A stretch of 64,000 bases of DNA from Desulfobulbaceae bacterium BRH_c16a (GCA_000961725.1 LADS01000063.1:1-64000); one strand, 5' to 3'. Counted from the first letter of the stretch, positions 45,746 through 55,795 are shown. Program-made: numbers and translations. The notes: generated by a model from the letters alone, not told the origin.

Positions 45746-47419
45746 CTAGATGGCCCGAATCTGAGCCAGCAGCTGTTCCGGTTTATAACCTCTCAATATG
45801 GCACTGTGTGAAGGACATGTTGATGCACAGTTACCGCATCCTTTACAAAGAATTTCTTTTACTTCACAGACATTGGTTTCTCTGTTAAAAGAAATCGCGT
45901 CATATGGGCAGACATTGAGACATCCCATGCAGCCGACGCAGGAAGCTGCATCAATTTCAGCCACAATTGCACTCTTAACCAGTTTGTCCTTAAATAGAAT
46001 CGCACCGACTCGCGATGCCACACCGAGTCCCTGAGTCCTTGCCTCGACGGATGTAACCGGATAACGGGCACTACCGCAGACAAATATTCCATCAGCGGCA
46101 AAATCGAGCGGACGGAGCTTGGCATGAGCTTCCAGGAAAAATCCGTTCTTATCGGTGGGAACCCGCATGAGAGCGGCAACTTCCGGCGCGTCAGGCCGAG
46201 CAACCAGCGGGGTGGAAAGAACAACAAGATCACATTTGAATTCTTTAGTTTCCCCTAGCACGGAATGATGGAAAACCACTCTCCCCTCGGAGACCACAGG
46301 GAGTTTCTCTGGATCATACACATCAAACTGGATTCCTAATCCTCTCGCATCCCAGAGCATCTGTTCTTTTTCGTCGCCATACATCTGCATGTCCCGGTAC
46401 AGGACATGCACATCAGCCAGAGGAAATTTTCTCTTAATGATCATGCTGTTTTTGACAGCCGTGGCACAGCAAATTCTCGAACAGTATTCCCGGGTGGTAT
46501 TCCTGGCACCGGCACATTGAATCATTACAACTTTCGAGGCCTTGAAAGATCCATCCTTCAGACGTTTTTCAAGTTCCATCTGAGTAATGACATTTTCGCC
46601 GTTATGACCGAAAAGACCGTCCTCAATTAAAGGAACTGCACCGGAAGCCACTACAATACAGCCGACTTTTTCAGCAATTTTTTCTTCAGGTGTTTGGACA
46701 GTTACATCAAAATTACCGATATATCCCGTGATCTCTGTTACTTTTGAGCCGGCAAGGGCGGTAATACCCGGAGTTGAACCGACCTTTTCAGCGAGTTGCA
46801 ATATCCTGTCTTTTGCCGATGCGCCTGTTTCGAGAAGATTCAGGTCAAGCATGAGTCCGCCGAATTGCCTTTCCTTTTCAACGAGCAGAACCTCTAGTCC
46901 CATTCCGGCAAGGGCTTCAGCCGCTGACAGCCCGGCAATACCGCCGCCGATAACAAGAATTTTCCGCACGAGGGAAGATTCAATATTATCCTGAGGCTCA
47001 AGCATTGTACTTTTTGCCACACCCATACGCACCAAATCCTTGGCCTTGGCTGTGGCAACATCTCTTTTGCCCATATGTACCCATGAGCATTGGTCTCTGA
47101 TATTGACCATTTCAAAGAGATAAGGATTCATTCCTGCCTGGGCGCATGAACCGGCAAATAGAGGGTGATGTGTCCGAGGTGAGCACGAGGCAACGACAAC
47201 CCTGTTGAGGTTGTTCGCTTTGATGGCATTCTGGATCTCGCCGATGCCCGACTCCGAGCAGGTATAAAGATTCTCCTTTGTAAACACTACCCCCGGCAAA
47301 GTAGCCGCATATTCGGTTACAGACTTGCAATCAAGGTGCCCGGCAATATTTGAACCGCAATCGCAAATAAAGACACCAACCCTCAATTGCTCAGTATTTT
47401 CCCCATTCTTTTTCTTCAT
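45746..47419 (-). CDS. HdrA C-terminal half as separate protein
   Basis: A 557-residue protein equal to the second half of the fused HdrAs of this window. It begins in the linker region (VGVFICDCGSNIAGHLDC, VVVASCSPRTHHPLF), then carries an FAD module (ILVIGGGIAGLSAAEAL, RICCATAVKNSMI) and two C-terminal [4Fe-4S] sites (CVGCMGCLNVCP, CKGCGNCASTCP). It starts 15 bases after the stop of the N-terminal half, with AAAAGG before ATG 47419, so it is made as its own polypeptide. It is expected to pair with the product of 47435-48967 to form one HdrA unit. Confidence 0.88.
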   Translation of the reverse strand: MKKKNGENTEQLRVGVFICDCGSNIAGHLDCKSVTEYAATLPGVVFTKENLYTCSESGIGEIQNAIKANNLNRVVVASCSPRTHHPLFAGSCAQAGMNPYLFEMVNIRDQCSWVHMGKRDVATAKAKDLVRMGVAKSTMLEPQDNIESSLVRKILVIGGGIAGLSAAEALAGMGLEVLLVEKERQFGGLMLDLNLLETGASAKDRILQLAEKVGSTPGITALAGSKVTEITGYIGNFDVTVQTPEEKIAEKVGCIVVASGAVPLIEDGLFGHNGENVITQMELEKRLKDGSFKASKVVMIQCAGARNTTREYCSRICCATAVKNSMIIKRKFPLADVHVLYRDMQMYGDEKEQMLWDARGLGIQFDVYDPEKLPVVSEGRVVFHHSVLGETKEFKCDLVVLSTPLVARPDAPEVAALMRVPTDKNGFFLEAHAKLRPLDFAADGIFVCGSARYPVTSVEARTQGLGVASRVGAILFKDKLVKSAIVAEIDAASCVGCMGCLNVCPYDAISFNRETNVCEVKEILCKGCGNCASTCPSHSAILRGYKPEQLLAQIRAI

Positions 47420-47434
47420 ATTCTTAAAAACCTT

Positions 47435-48967
47435 TTAAGATATCTTGAGTAATTTTTCTGGAGTAACTGTTACCGTCTGAACTGCCCTGGAGGCGGCGCT
47501 GCTTGCCTGTGCGACAGACTCCGGAATATCCATGGGACTGTGGGCACAACCACAGACAAAAATACCTTCCCTCGTTGTATCAAGAGGATTGTCAGGACTG
47601 GTTTTAAAAAAGCCGAATCTGTTAATCTCGATCCCGAGAATTTCCGATAATTCCTTCACTCCCTTCGCCGGAGCGCAGGCTGTTGCGAGTATGACCAGAT
47701 CAAATTCCTCGCGTCTGACCACCTGCTCCCGGGTGTCCTCATAAACGAGAATCGGATTGCTGTTCGGACCGTTTACTATCTCTGCGACCCTGCTGCGCCG
47801 ATAGCTGATGTTTGACTTATTCCCACCCCGGACTTTGTATTCATCGAATCCTTTACCTACCGCACGGATATCCATGCCGAAGATAACCGAGGTCGTCTCG
47901 TTTTCATGCTCATGGGCAATTATTGCCTCTTTGATCGAGTGCATGCAGCAGAATCCCGAACAGAATGGATAAAACCGCAAATCCCTGGAACCGACACATT
48001 GAATAAAGGCGAGTCTTTTGGCAGTGGTAAATGTCTCAGCTTTCTTTTTCAGCTCATCCAGTTTTGCCTTGATCGAAAGATACTCTCCATACTTGCCGGC
48101 CCATTGCGCCTGGTCCCCTTCGGCTTCACCCGGTAAATAATTTTGATAGAATTCCGCCGACGTCCTGCCATGCTTTTCTTCAAATCGGGCCAGTGCCTTG
48201 AGGAGCTTGTTTTCTTCTTTCTCAAGCTCCTCTATCTGCCGCCTGACAGCTCTGTCCGAAGGACGGTCAATGTGGCCATGAGTCGGCCCGCTCGCACTGA
48301 GAAACCTTTCAAATTCAACGGCTGTCACCACATTGGGCAGATCGTTATACCGGTATTCGGCAATCTTGCCCGGATCGAAAACGGTATAGCCGTTGGCGGC
48401 GATGATCGCCCCGACATTAAGCTCAACTATCTTGTCTTTCTGTTCAAAATCAATCGCCCCGGCTTCGCATTTTTTTTGGCAGATTCCACATTTTTTCCCC
48501 TGAAGCACTCGGCAATGATCAGGATCGATGGCATGCGTAGAAGGAATCCCCTGGGCAAACCAGCTGTAAATCGCCTTGCGGGTACTATGGCTTTCATTAT
48601 AGAGATCGAGAACATCCGTCGGGCATTTTTCGGTGCAGGCACCGCAGCCCGTGCATTTACTCTCGTCTACATATCGAGCTTTTCTTCTCACCCGAACTTT
48701 AAAACAACCGGCACTACCATCAACTTTTTCAACTTCGCTGTATGCCATCAATTCAATATTCGGATGTCGACCGACATCCAGCATCTTAGGCGAAAGTATT
48801 CAGATAGCACAGTCATTGGTGGGAAATGTTTTATCCAGCTGAGCCATCTTTCCACCAATACTTGGCAGACGCTCAACCAGATGTACCTTGAAGCCCATTT
48901 CAGCCAGATCTAAAGATGACTGGATCCCTGCAATACCGCCACCAATAACAAGCATGTCCTTGTTCAC
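47435..48967 (-). CDS. hdrA: HdrA N-terminal half, selenocysteine-containing
   Basis: A 510-residue HdrA-type flavoprotein when UGA 48800-48802 is read as Sec56. N-terminal MLVIGGGIAGIQSSLDLAE, then TFPTNDCAI-U-ILSPKMLDVG; the cysteine paralogue has CAMCMISPRM. Two [4Fe-4S] sites follow (CTGCGACTEKCP, CGICQKKC) and an insert of about 50 charged, coiled-coil-like residues near 225-275 (IEELEEKEENK-like; EKHGRTSAEFYQNY). It ends in the linker after VTPEKLLKIS, exactly where fused HdrAs go on. GTG 48967 has CAGGAGGT 6 bases before. It forms one HdrA with the next gene. Confidence 0.88.
48762..48802 (-). promoter_or_regulatory. UGA and SECIS hairpin in the split hdrA
   Basis: UGA 48800-48802, then 20 bases, then GGATGTC-GGTC-GACATCC: a perfect 7-bp stem with loop GGUC starting 27 bases after the UGA. 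The spacing is longer than in the other elements. Confidence 0.78.
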
Positions 48968-49003
48968 AATCTACCTCCTGTTACGGCATTAAATATCTCA
49001 ATT

Positions 49004-49438
49004 TCAGGCAGTCTCTTCAATTCTCAGAGGCCCCAGAGATTGTATTACCTCTGTAAATGTAGTCGCCACTTCAGCAAATTTAGTGCCCTCTGCTGAAGAT
49101 ATCCACTCAAGACGAACACGTTCAGGCTCGATTCCCAAGATGTTGACCAGCTCTTTTGCAGTTTGAAACATTCTTTCAGCTTTTACATTACCATCCAGGT
49201 AATGACAGTCTCCGATGTGTCAGCCTGCGACCAGGACGCCATCGGCACCATTCTGAAATCCCTGTAATATGAAATTCGGATTTATCCGCCCGGAACACAT
49301 TACCCGTATGATGCGCAGGTTGGGAGGATACTGAAACCTGCTGACCCCAGCCAGATCTGCCGCAGAATATGCGCACCAGTTACAGGCGAATGCTATTATT
49401 TTTGGTTTGAATTCCCCAGACATTTTCTGTTCCTTCAT
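49004..49438 (-). CDS. mvhD: MvhD-type electron-transfer subunit, selenocysteine-containing
   Basis: A 144-residue MvhD with UGA 49220-49222 read as Sec73 (DGVLVAG-U-HIGDCHYLDGN). The first conserved cysteine is kept here (FACNWCAYSAADLAGV), unlike in the double-Sec paralogue at 45276. Downstream of Sec the frame gives VKAERMFQTAKELVNILGI and ends LGPLRIEETA. Starts at ATG 49438, 6 bases after hdrA, and is followed after 36 bases by the split hdrA. Expected role: [2Fe-2S] transfer between this HdrA and a partner. Confidence 0.92.
49186..49222 (-). promoter_or_regulatory. UGA and SECIS-type hairpin in mvhD (49004-49438)
   Basis: UGA 49220-49222, then 15 bases, then CATTACC-TGGAT-GGTAATG: a perfect 7-bp stem, loop starting 22 bases after the UGA. 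Confidence 0.85.
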
Positions 49439-49444
49439 GAATGT

Positions 49445-52400
49445 TTACTTTGCAAACGCCGTCTCAACCATTGTCAGCACTTCCCGATCGTCAAAATGAC
49501 GTACTGAGGCCGCTCCCGTTGGACAAGCAACTGCACACATGCCGCACCCTTTGCAGAGAGCTTCCCTCACTACGGCTGCCAGCATGGCATCATCTGTCTG
49601 CTGGACGGAAATAGCATTAAATGGACATGCTCTTTCACACTCTCCACATCCTCTGCACATGAACTCATTAACATGGGAGACAACGCCTTCAATCGTTATG
49701 TTGTCTTTGGAGAGGGTCACGGCAGCACGGGAGGCTGCCGCGGCGCCTTGGGCGATACTTTCCTCGATGGGTTTGGGATAATGCGCCATACCTGCGAGAA
49801 AGACCCCGGCTGTGGCGAATTCCACCGGCCGTAATTTTGCATGAGCTTCATTGAAAAAATTATCGCTGCTGCAGGACAGCTTAAACATCTGGGCCAGCAC
49901 TTCATTGTCGCGGGGCACAATGGCAGAGGCAAGAATAAGCAGATCTGCAGATATCTCAACATTCCGGTCAAGAACGTGATCTCTCACGGATATTGAAAGC
50001 TTATCGCCTTCATTGCTCACTGCGGGTTTTCTGTCCGAATCGTATCGTATGAAGATGACGCCCTGTTCCCGTGCCTGCGTGTAGAGGCTTTCCCGCTGCC
50101 CATAGGTACGGATATCCCTGTAGATGACGAACACTTTCACTTCAGGGTTGGTCTTTTTGAAGTTTATCGCCGATTTTATGGAATGAGTACAACATACTTT
50201 TGAGCAATATGGCCTTTCCGGTTCCCTTGAGCCTACACACTGAATAAAGACCACTGAGTCTGCCGCCGCAATTCTTTCGTCTTTATTGCTTATGGCACGA
50301 TCAAGTTCCAGATGCGTCAAAACTCTGTCATCTGCGCCATGAAGATATTCCTGCGGCACATACTCCATAGCGCCGGTTGCCACAACCACGGCTCCATGCC
50401 TGAGGATCCGATCCGACCCCTTCACGGAAACGGTTGTTTCAAAATTACCGATAAACCCGGAGGAGTGTTTAATGGTAGTATCGGAATATACGTCTATGAG
50501 CGTATGTGTTTCTACCCGATGAGTCATTTCGGCAAGTTTCTCAGGTACACTCTGTCCCTGCCAGGTGCTTAAAAGTGAACGGGCGTTACCACCGAGTTCA
50601 TTTTCTTTTTCTACAAGATGGACGGCATAACCCTGATCGGCGAGACCAAGCGCCGAGGTCATCCCGGCGATACCACCGCCGATAACAAGCGCACTGTGCT
50701 CAACGGATATCGTCGGTTGCCCCAGGGAGGTAATCAACCTTGCCCTGGCGACAGCCATGCGGACAAGATCTTTTGCCTTTGCCGTAGCCTCGTCTTTTTC
50801 CTTGCTGTGTACCCAGGAACACTGGTTGCGAATATTAGCCATTTCAAACAGATACTTGTTTAAGCCGGCATCCCGCAGGGTCTCTTGAAAAAGCTCCTCA
50901 TGCGTACGAGGGGTGCAGGCGGCCACGACAACCCGGTTCAACCCCTTTTTCTGGATAATTTCCTTTATTTTTTCCTGACTGTCCTGACTGCAGGTGAAGA
51001 GGTTTTCTTCGACGTAAGTAACACCAGGAAGGGACCTGGCCATTTCGGCAACAGCGGGGACATCGACAATACTGCCGATATTTGTTCCGCAGTTACAGAC
51101 AAAGACCCCGATACGAACCTCTTCCAATGATATCTCTTTTTCTGCCGGAAAGGTCTTGGTTCTGGTAAGGGTACCGCGTGCCTGCGCCAGATCCGACTCT
51201 GCCCAGCAGGCAGCGGCGCTTGCTTCCATCACCGAATAAGGAATATCTTTGGGTTCCTGGAAGGCACCGCAGACATATATTCCGTCCCTTGACGTTTTTA
51301 CCGGGGAAAAACTCTCTGTTTTTGCGAAGTTATCGCTGTTTAATTCGATATCGAGCCTGCCCGCCAGTTCAACCAGTTCCTTTGAGGTCTCCATGCCCAC
51401 GGAAAGAACCACAAGATCAAAGGTCTCTTCCAGAGCTTTTCCCGTTTCGTCTACGTACCTCAAAGAAAGATCTTTGGTCTCCCTGTCTTCTAAAATGGTA
51501 TGGACGCGGGTACGGATAAACCTGACACCCTTTTCATTTTTGGCGCGCTGGTAATAGCTCTCAAATTCTTTGCCATAGGTACGCATGTCCATATAGAAAA
51601 TGGCGGTATCAAGAGCGGCAGGAGAATGCTCTTTGGCGATTACAGCCTCTTTCACCGCATACATGCAGCACACTGAAGAGCAGTAACCGTGGCCGCATCT
51701 GTTTATATCCCTCGAACCGATACACTGCAGCCATGCTATTTTCTTTGGTTCTTTTTTATCGGAGGGTCTCACCAGATGTCCATGGTACGGTCCAGTCGCA
51801 CTGAGAATCCGCTCCATTTCAAGGGAGGTGATGACATTGGCGTATTGACCGTATTGGTAGGTGTCGAGTTTTTGAGGATCAAAGGTGGAAAACCCGGGGG
51901 CGAGAATAACCGAACCCACGTGCAGGTGAACAGTCTCCGCCTTCTGTTCGAAATCGATCGCATCTGCAGGGCAAGCCTTTACACAAAAACCGCACTTGCC
52001 TTTTTTAAGATAGATGCAGTTCGCGGCATCGATGCAATATTTTAAAGGAACAGCCTGCGGATAATCGACGTATATTGCTTTTCTCTTGGCAAGACCTGCA
52101 TTAAAAGTATCGGTCACCTTTTTGGGACATTTCTCGGCGCACTCACCACAGGCAATACATTTGGTCATATCCACATATCTGGGATGTTGAAGCAGTTCAA
52201 CTTCAAAGTTCCCAGCAGAGCCGCTGATGGATTGTACTTCGGATAAAGTTTTGAGCTCAATGTTCAGATGTCGGCCGACCTCGACCAGTTTGGGTGAGAT
52301 AACTCACATTGCACAATCATTGGTCGGGAATGTCTTGTCCAGTTGAGCCATCACCCCGCCGATGGAGGGAGACTTCTCCACCAGATAGACGTAAAAACCG

Positions 52401-52513
52401 GAGTCCGCCAAGTCGAGTGCTGTCTGCATTCCCGCGATACCGCTGCCAACAACCATGACCGAGCCCTGAACCTTTTGAGGATGTTTTGCATTCATCAAAT
52501 TTCTCCGATACAA
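49445..52513 (-). CDS. hdrA: HdrA-type electron-bifurcating flavoprotein, duplicated, selenocysteine-containing
   Basis: A 1022-residue fused HdrA when UGA 52304-52306 is read as Sec70 (TFPTNDCAM-U-VISPKLVEVG). First half: FAD motif VMVVGSGIAGMQTALDLA, [4Fe-4S] sites CIACGECAEKCP and CGFCVKACP. Middle: VFVCNCGTNIGSIVDV and VVAACTPRTH. Second half: ALVIGGGIAGMTSAL and two C-terminal clusters CRGCGECERACP and CKGCGMCAVACP. It is the probable flavin-based bifurcation site of the operon. ATG 52513; the short upstream frame allows no long extension. It follows the HdrCB-like gene 52556-53668 by 42 bases and is 6 bases before mvhD. Confidence 0.92.
52271..52306 (-). promoter_or_regulatory. UGA and SECIS hairpin in hdrA (49445-52513)
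   Basis: UGA 52304-52306, then about 16 bases, then TGGTCG-AGGT-CGGCCGA: a 5-6-bp stem with one or two G-U pairs and an AGGU loop that starts 22 bases after the UGA. Confidence 0.78.
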
Positions 52514-52555
52514 ATATTTTATACTTTTCTTTCACAGACCGAACTTAGGGTCAAT

Positions 52556-53668
52556 TCAAAGTTGTTCTGCCAGATAGGCGTAGAGGTCTTTTACTTCCAC
52601 ATCAATATCCGTGCTGGATTTGGCGCATGTCAGATGGATCTGACATTTCGGGCATGCTGTAATAATCGTATGTGCACCGGCCTGTTGAGCCTCCATCAGC
52701 CTTTTTGTCTGCATGGTCTTGGAGCACGAGGAGCACTCCATCCAGGCTGTTGTTCCGCAGCACACTCCGTTTCCCCTGTTGTTCTCCATCTCTTTAAAGA
52801 GGGTATCGGGGACAAGTTTGATGAGCTGGCGAGGCTGTTCATACATACCCATTCTTCTGCCAAGCCTGCACGGATCATGGAATGTTACAGTGCCGTTTAC
52901 TGCCTTTTTAAAAGAAATATCCGAAGACGGAAGTTTTTCGACCAGAAATTCCGAGATATGAACGATCTCAAAAGGAAGCTCTCCAACAATTGCCGGATAA
53001 TTATCCTTGAAGGTAGCATAGCCTTCGGGACAACCAAAAATCACAGTTTTTGCACCAGTTGCCAAAATTGTTTCAACATTTTTTCTGGCGAGTTTTGCAA
53101 AAAGCTCTTCATTGCCACCCCAGAATGCATCGTGTCCGCAACATCGCTCATCATTGCTGACCACAGGCTCAACGCCCATTGCATTAAGTATGGTGAGAAT
53201 ATTTTTAGCGGTGTCGATCACATTGAGATTGAGATACTGAAAGACTGGATTATGAAAAGGGGCACATCCGACAAAATAGAAATATTCCCCTTTTTCTCTG
53301 ATGGTTCCAACTCCGGCAGTCCATGCTGTCCTGTTCTGTTTGAGATTGCCGGACTGTATGGATGTTATCGTTTGAAATATCCCATGGTGACTTTCGCGTG
53401 GCAGATTTGCAAGTGATTTTGCCTTATGCCGGTAGGAACGGATAAATTCGGGGAAGTCAATGCCCACCGGGCATCGGTCGCTACACCGCGAACAACTCAG
53501 ACATGACCAGATATCATCGGACTGCAGAATGTTTCCCTCGGGCTCAACCAAGGTGCGCTTTATCATCTGCCGTGGCGAGAAACCGGGGCGTTCATGGCTT
53601 ATGGGACAGCTTCCTGTGCATACCCCGCACTCCATGCAATAATCAATTTGCTGTTTTGTGAGCTGCAT
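52556..53668 (-). CDS. HdrC-HdrB-like fusion (CCG-domain iron-sulfur protein)
   Basis: A 370-residue HdrD-like protein. The HdrC-type part (residues 1-75) has two [4Fe-4S] sites, CMECGVCTGSCP and CLSCSRCSDRCP. The HdrB-type part has two CCG blocks: first FVGCAPFHNP ... ERCCGHDAFWGG ... FGCPEGY, second HDPCRLGRR ... GVCCGTTAWMECSSC ... ACPKCQIH. The CCG blocks are expected to bind noncubane [4Fe-4S] clusters that reduce disulfides or hand electrons to a thiol-type partner. Preceded and followed by other Hdr genes. All cluster cysteines are present, with no UGA. Confidence 0.88.
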   Translation of the reverse strand: MQLTKQQIDYCMECGVCTGSCPISHERPGFSPRQMIKRTLVEPEGNILQSDDIWSCLSCSRCSDRCPVGIDFPEFIRSYRHKAKSLANLPRESHHGIFQTITSIQSGNLKQNRTAWTAGVGTIREKGEYFYFVGCAPFHNPVFQYLNLNVIDTAKNILTILNAMGVEPVVSNDERCCGHDAFWGGNEELFAKLARKNVETILATGAKTVIFGCPEGYATFKDNYPAIVGELPFEIVHISEFLVEKLPSSDISFKKAVNGTVTFHDPCRLGRRMGMYEQPRQLIKLVPDTLFKEMENNRGNGVCCGTTAWMECSSCSKTMQTKRLMEAQQAGAHTIITACPKCQIHLTCAKSSTDIDVEVKDLYAYLAEQL

Positions 53669-53707
53669 AGTCGAACCCTGCTTGTGTTAAAAGAAAATCG
53701 TCAACAG

Positions 53708-55030
53708 TTATAATGCTGTCTCCGGGTGAAATACATTCACATCCTTGAGATCGTCACCTAAGTATGTACGTTCGTTTGGTCCAAGTATGCCAAGAGAAAG
53801 AGCGAGAATAGTCCAGAAATGCACGACATGGTAATGCCCGCCAAAATGATGGGAGAGTTCGTGGATCTGGGCATGGCAGTTATGACAACCGGCTATACAG
53901 TAGGCCGCGCCACTGGTTTTTATCTGTTCATCCTTCAATCTGCCATATTCCAGCCGCTGGTCCTTGAAACCTGACTGCAAGAAACCACCGCCGCCGCCAC
54001 AGCAGTAGTTGTTTGATTTGTTAGGCCACATCTCAACCAGATTTTCTTCACCGATAGCCTGTTTTATGGCGAATCTAAAATCTTCGGCTATTGCATCTCC
54101 AAAACTTTTGCGCACTATCTGGCAGGGGTCCTGAACCGTAAACTTGACTTTCAGATCCTTATTCCAGTCGCTGTTTGGTTTGAGTTTTCCTTCCCGAATC
54201 CATTTTGCGTAATATTCGTAAATATTCTTGGTTTCAAAGTTGTGTGCAATGTTAAATTTTTTCAGTCCGGCCCGGACTGCAAAAGTGATATGGCCTCACT
54301 CGGTATTGAGGTATGTCTTACACCTCAACGCATCCGCCTGAGCCGCTTTTTTACGAACCAGATGTTCCCAGTTTTCGTTATCGGCTAAAAACAGGCAATA
54401 ATTCTCAGCAGCCCAGGCTTTACTGCCATAAGTCCAATCGGCGCCGGCGAGATGCAGGATTTTCCAGAGAGGGACCATCTCATCAGGTTCCATCATCGGT
54501 TCCCGTGAGTTTTGATTGAGGAAAAATTCTGCACCTTCCTTGTCAATCGGTGCAACCATATCGGCAAATTCAGGCTGCGCTATTCTGTACTCTTCGAGCA
54601 CATCATTGACGACAAATTTGAAATCCTCAACCGGGGTGCCCATGGCACTGCAGGTATCACTTTGCACGGCCACATCGCAGGAACCGCGAATACCTTTCGG
54701 TCGTTCATCTCTCGGTCGGGCAGCGCGAACGTTGAATACAAGCTGAGGAATATCTATTTTCATGGGACAGACATAGACGCAACGCTGGCACATTGTGCAC
54801 ATCCATGGCCAGTTGGATTGCATCACTTCTTCATCCATTCCCAGAACGAGCATACGGAGAAACTTGCGGGGATCCATGCCATCAAGGCCGGTCGCGGGAC
54901 ATCCTGAAGAACAGAGTCCACAGGTAAGACAAAGGCTCAGATTACCAGCCGGCACGATGTCTTTGATATCGTCCAAAAATGATCTTTCAGACTTTCGTTC
55001 CAGCTTTATTGCCACTTCAGCCATAATCAT
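53708..55030 (-). CDS. HdrC-HdrB-like CCG-domain protein, selenocysteine-containing
   Basis: A 440-residue protein once UGA 54296-54298 is read as Sec245. The N-terminal HdrC-type part has CLTCGLCSSGCP and CTMCQRCVYVCP. The middle region ends KTYLNTE-U-GHITFAVRAGL, where I expect a cysteine in relatives (TECGH). One full CCG block follows: DPCQIVRKS ... NYCCGGGGGFLQ ... YCIAGCHNCHAQIHEL, and the tail HFWTILALSLGILGPNERTYLG. Both sides are in one frame and the C-terminal CCG block is useless without the N-terminal part. Start ATG 55030 or ATG 55024 (AAGGA before). First gene of the Hdr-Fdh operon. Confidence 0.88.
54263..54298 (-). promoter_or_regulatory. UGA and SECIS hairpin in the HdrCB-like gene
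   Basis: UGA 54296-54298, then 16 bases, then CAGTCC-GGGCC-GGACTG: a perfect 6-bp stem with a GGGCC loop that starts 22 bases after the UGA. Confidence 0.85.
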
Positions 55031-55451
55031 TTTTCCTTATAGAAAATAAATGTATACGGTGATATGCCGCTTAACGGTAATAAACAAATGGTTGTTAGGA
55101 AACACCACTCTGTTCAAAGCCCAATTACCCTAACCCATATTGAGGTTGTTATCAAGATTAATCTTAAACCGGATTAATCATTCAAGGTTTAAAGTACTCT
55201 CTACAAAATTCGTCTTTCGCCCTACCCGCCCCCTTGAACTCATCGACATGAAATGCTTGCTGCGTTTGGTGAAGTATTTCTCAAGGAATCCTTGTTGTAG
55301 CTGGCTCCTGGTTTTGGCAATCAGGGATCTGAAACCGCCACGCAAGAAAACTCAAGCAAAACTTGCTTGCCTTTCCACAGACCTGTCATTGCCGATGCGA
55401 GATAACGCGAGAATCGGAATCAACTAAAAAATGAATCGAGGGGATGATAAA
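55031..55451. other. Intergenic region upstream of the Hdr-Fdh operon
   Basis: About 420 bases without a supported gene. It must contain the promoter of the long - strand operon that begins at 55030; no near-consensus element was found. A 95-codon frame (55140-55427, +) has no ribosome site and no family resemblance. The GC content is mixed and no repeats are seen. Confidence 0.45.
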
Positions 55452-55494
55452 TAAAGAAAAAGCTCTGCTGCAATGCCGTGCAGTGCAACAGAGC
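55452..55494 (-). terminator. Terminator after the zinc-ribbon gene
   Basis: On the - strand GCTCTGTTGC pairs with GCAGCAGAGC (one G-U pair), followed by TTTTTCTTTATTT. About 20 bases after the stop at 55513. Confidence 0.8.
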
Positions 55495-55512
55495 GACCGG
55501 CTGAGGGATTTT

Positions 55513-55698
55513 TTACTTGCTTGCGCAGGAGCAGGAACAGGCTTTTGGATCGAATGTGGCGCCGCACCCGGAGCATTTTGCCTCTTTATTTATTTCATCG
55601 GAAAAAACTTCCCATGCCTTACCGCAGGTCGGGCACTTGATTTTCACTTCGTTCAACGTTTTATTGCTTTCGAACCCCGGACAATGTTGATTTGACAT
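55513..55698 (-). CDS. Small double zinc-ribbon-type protein
   Basis: A 61-residue cysteine-rich protein. N-terminal QHCPGFESNKTL, then CPTCGKAWEVFSDE and CSGCGATFDPKACSCSC. The paired CxxC blocks indicate a zinc ribbon; the extra C-terminal cysteines may bind another metal. AAAGGAGACCGAGT precedes ATG 55698. Small proteins of this type occur near CODH and Hdr genes in sulfate reducers as far as I recall, but the function is unknown. Confidence 0.75.
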   Translation of the reverse strand: MSNQHCPGFESNKTLNEVKIKCPTCGKAWEVFSDEINKEAKCSGCGATFDPKACSCSCASK

Positions 55699-55795
55699 AC
55701 TCGGTCTCCTTTGCTTTTATTTTTTATTGCTGCAACGAACTGACACTTCAACAATATGTCCATTTGCGTGATAAGCCAACTCGACGCAATTGGTT

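Noticed and set aside
52343..53416. 357-codon open frame on the + strand
   Set aside because: Antisense to the HdrCB-like gene and the start of hdrA; no motifs.
55140..55427. 95-codon frame, considered as a transposase remnant
   Set aside because: Arg/Lys/Leu-rich but without any recognisable transposase motif, terminal repeats or target duplication.
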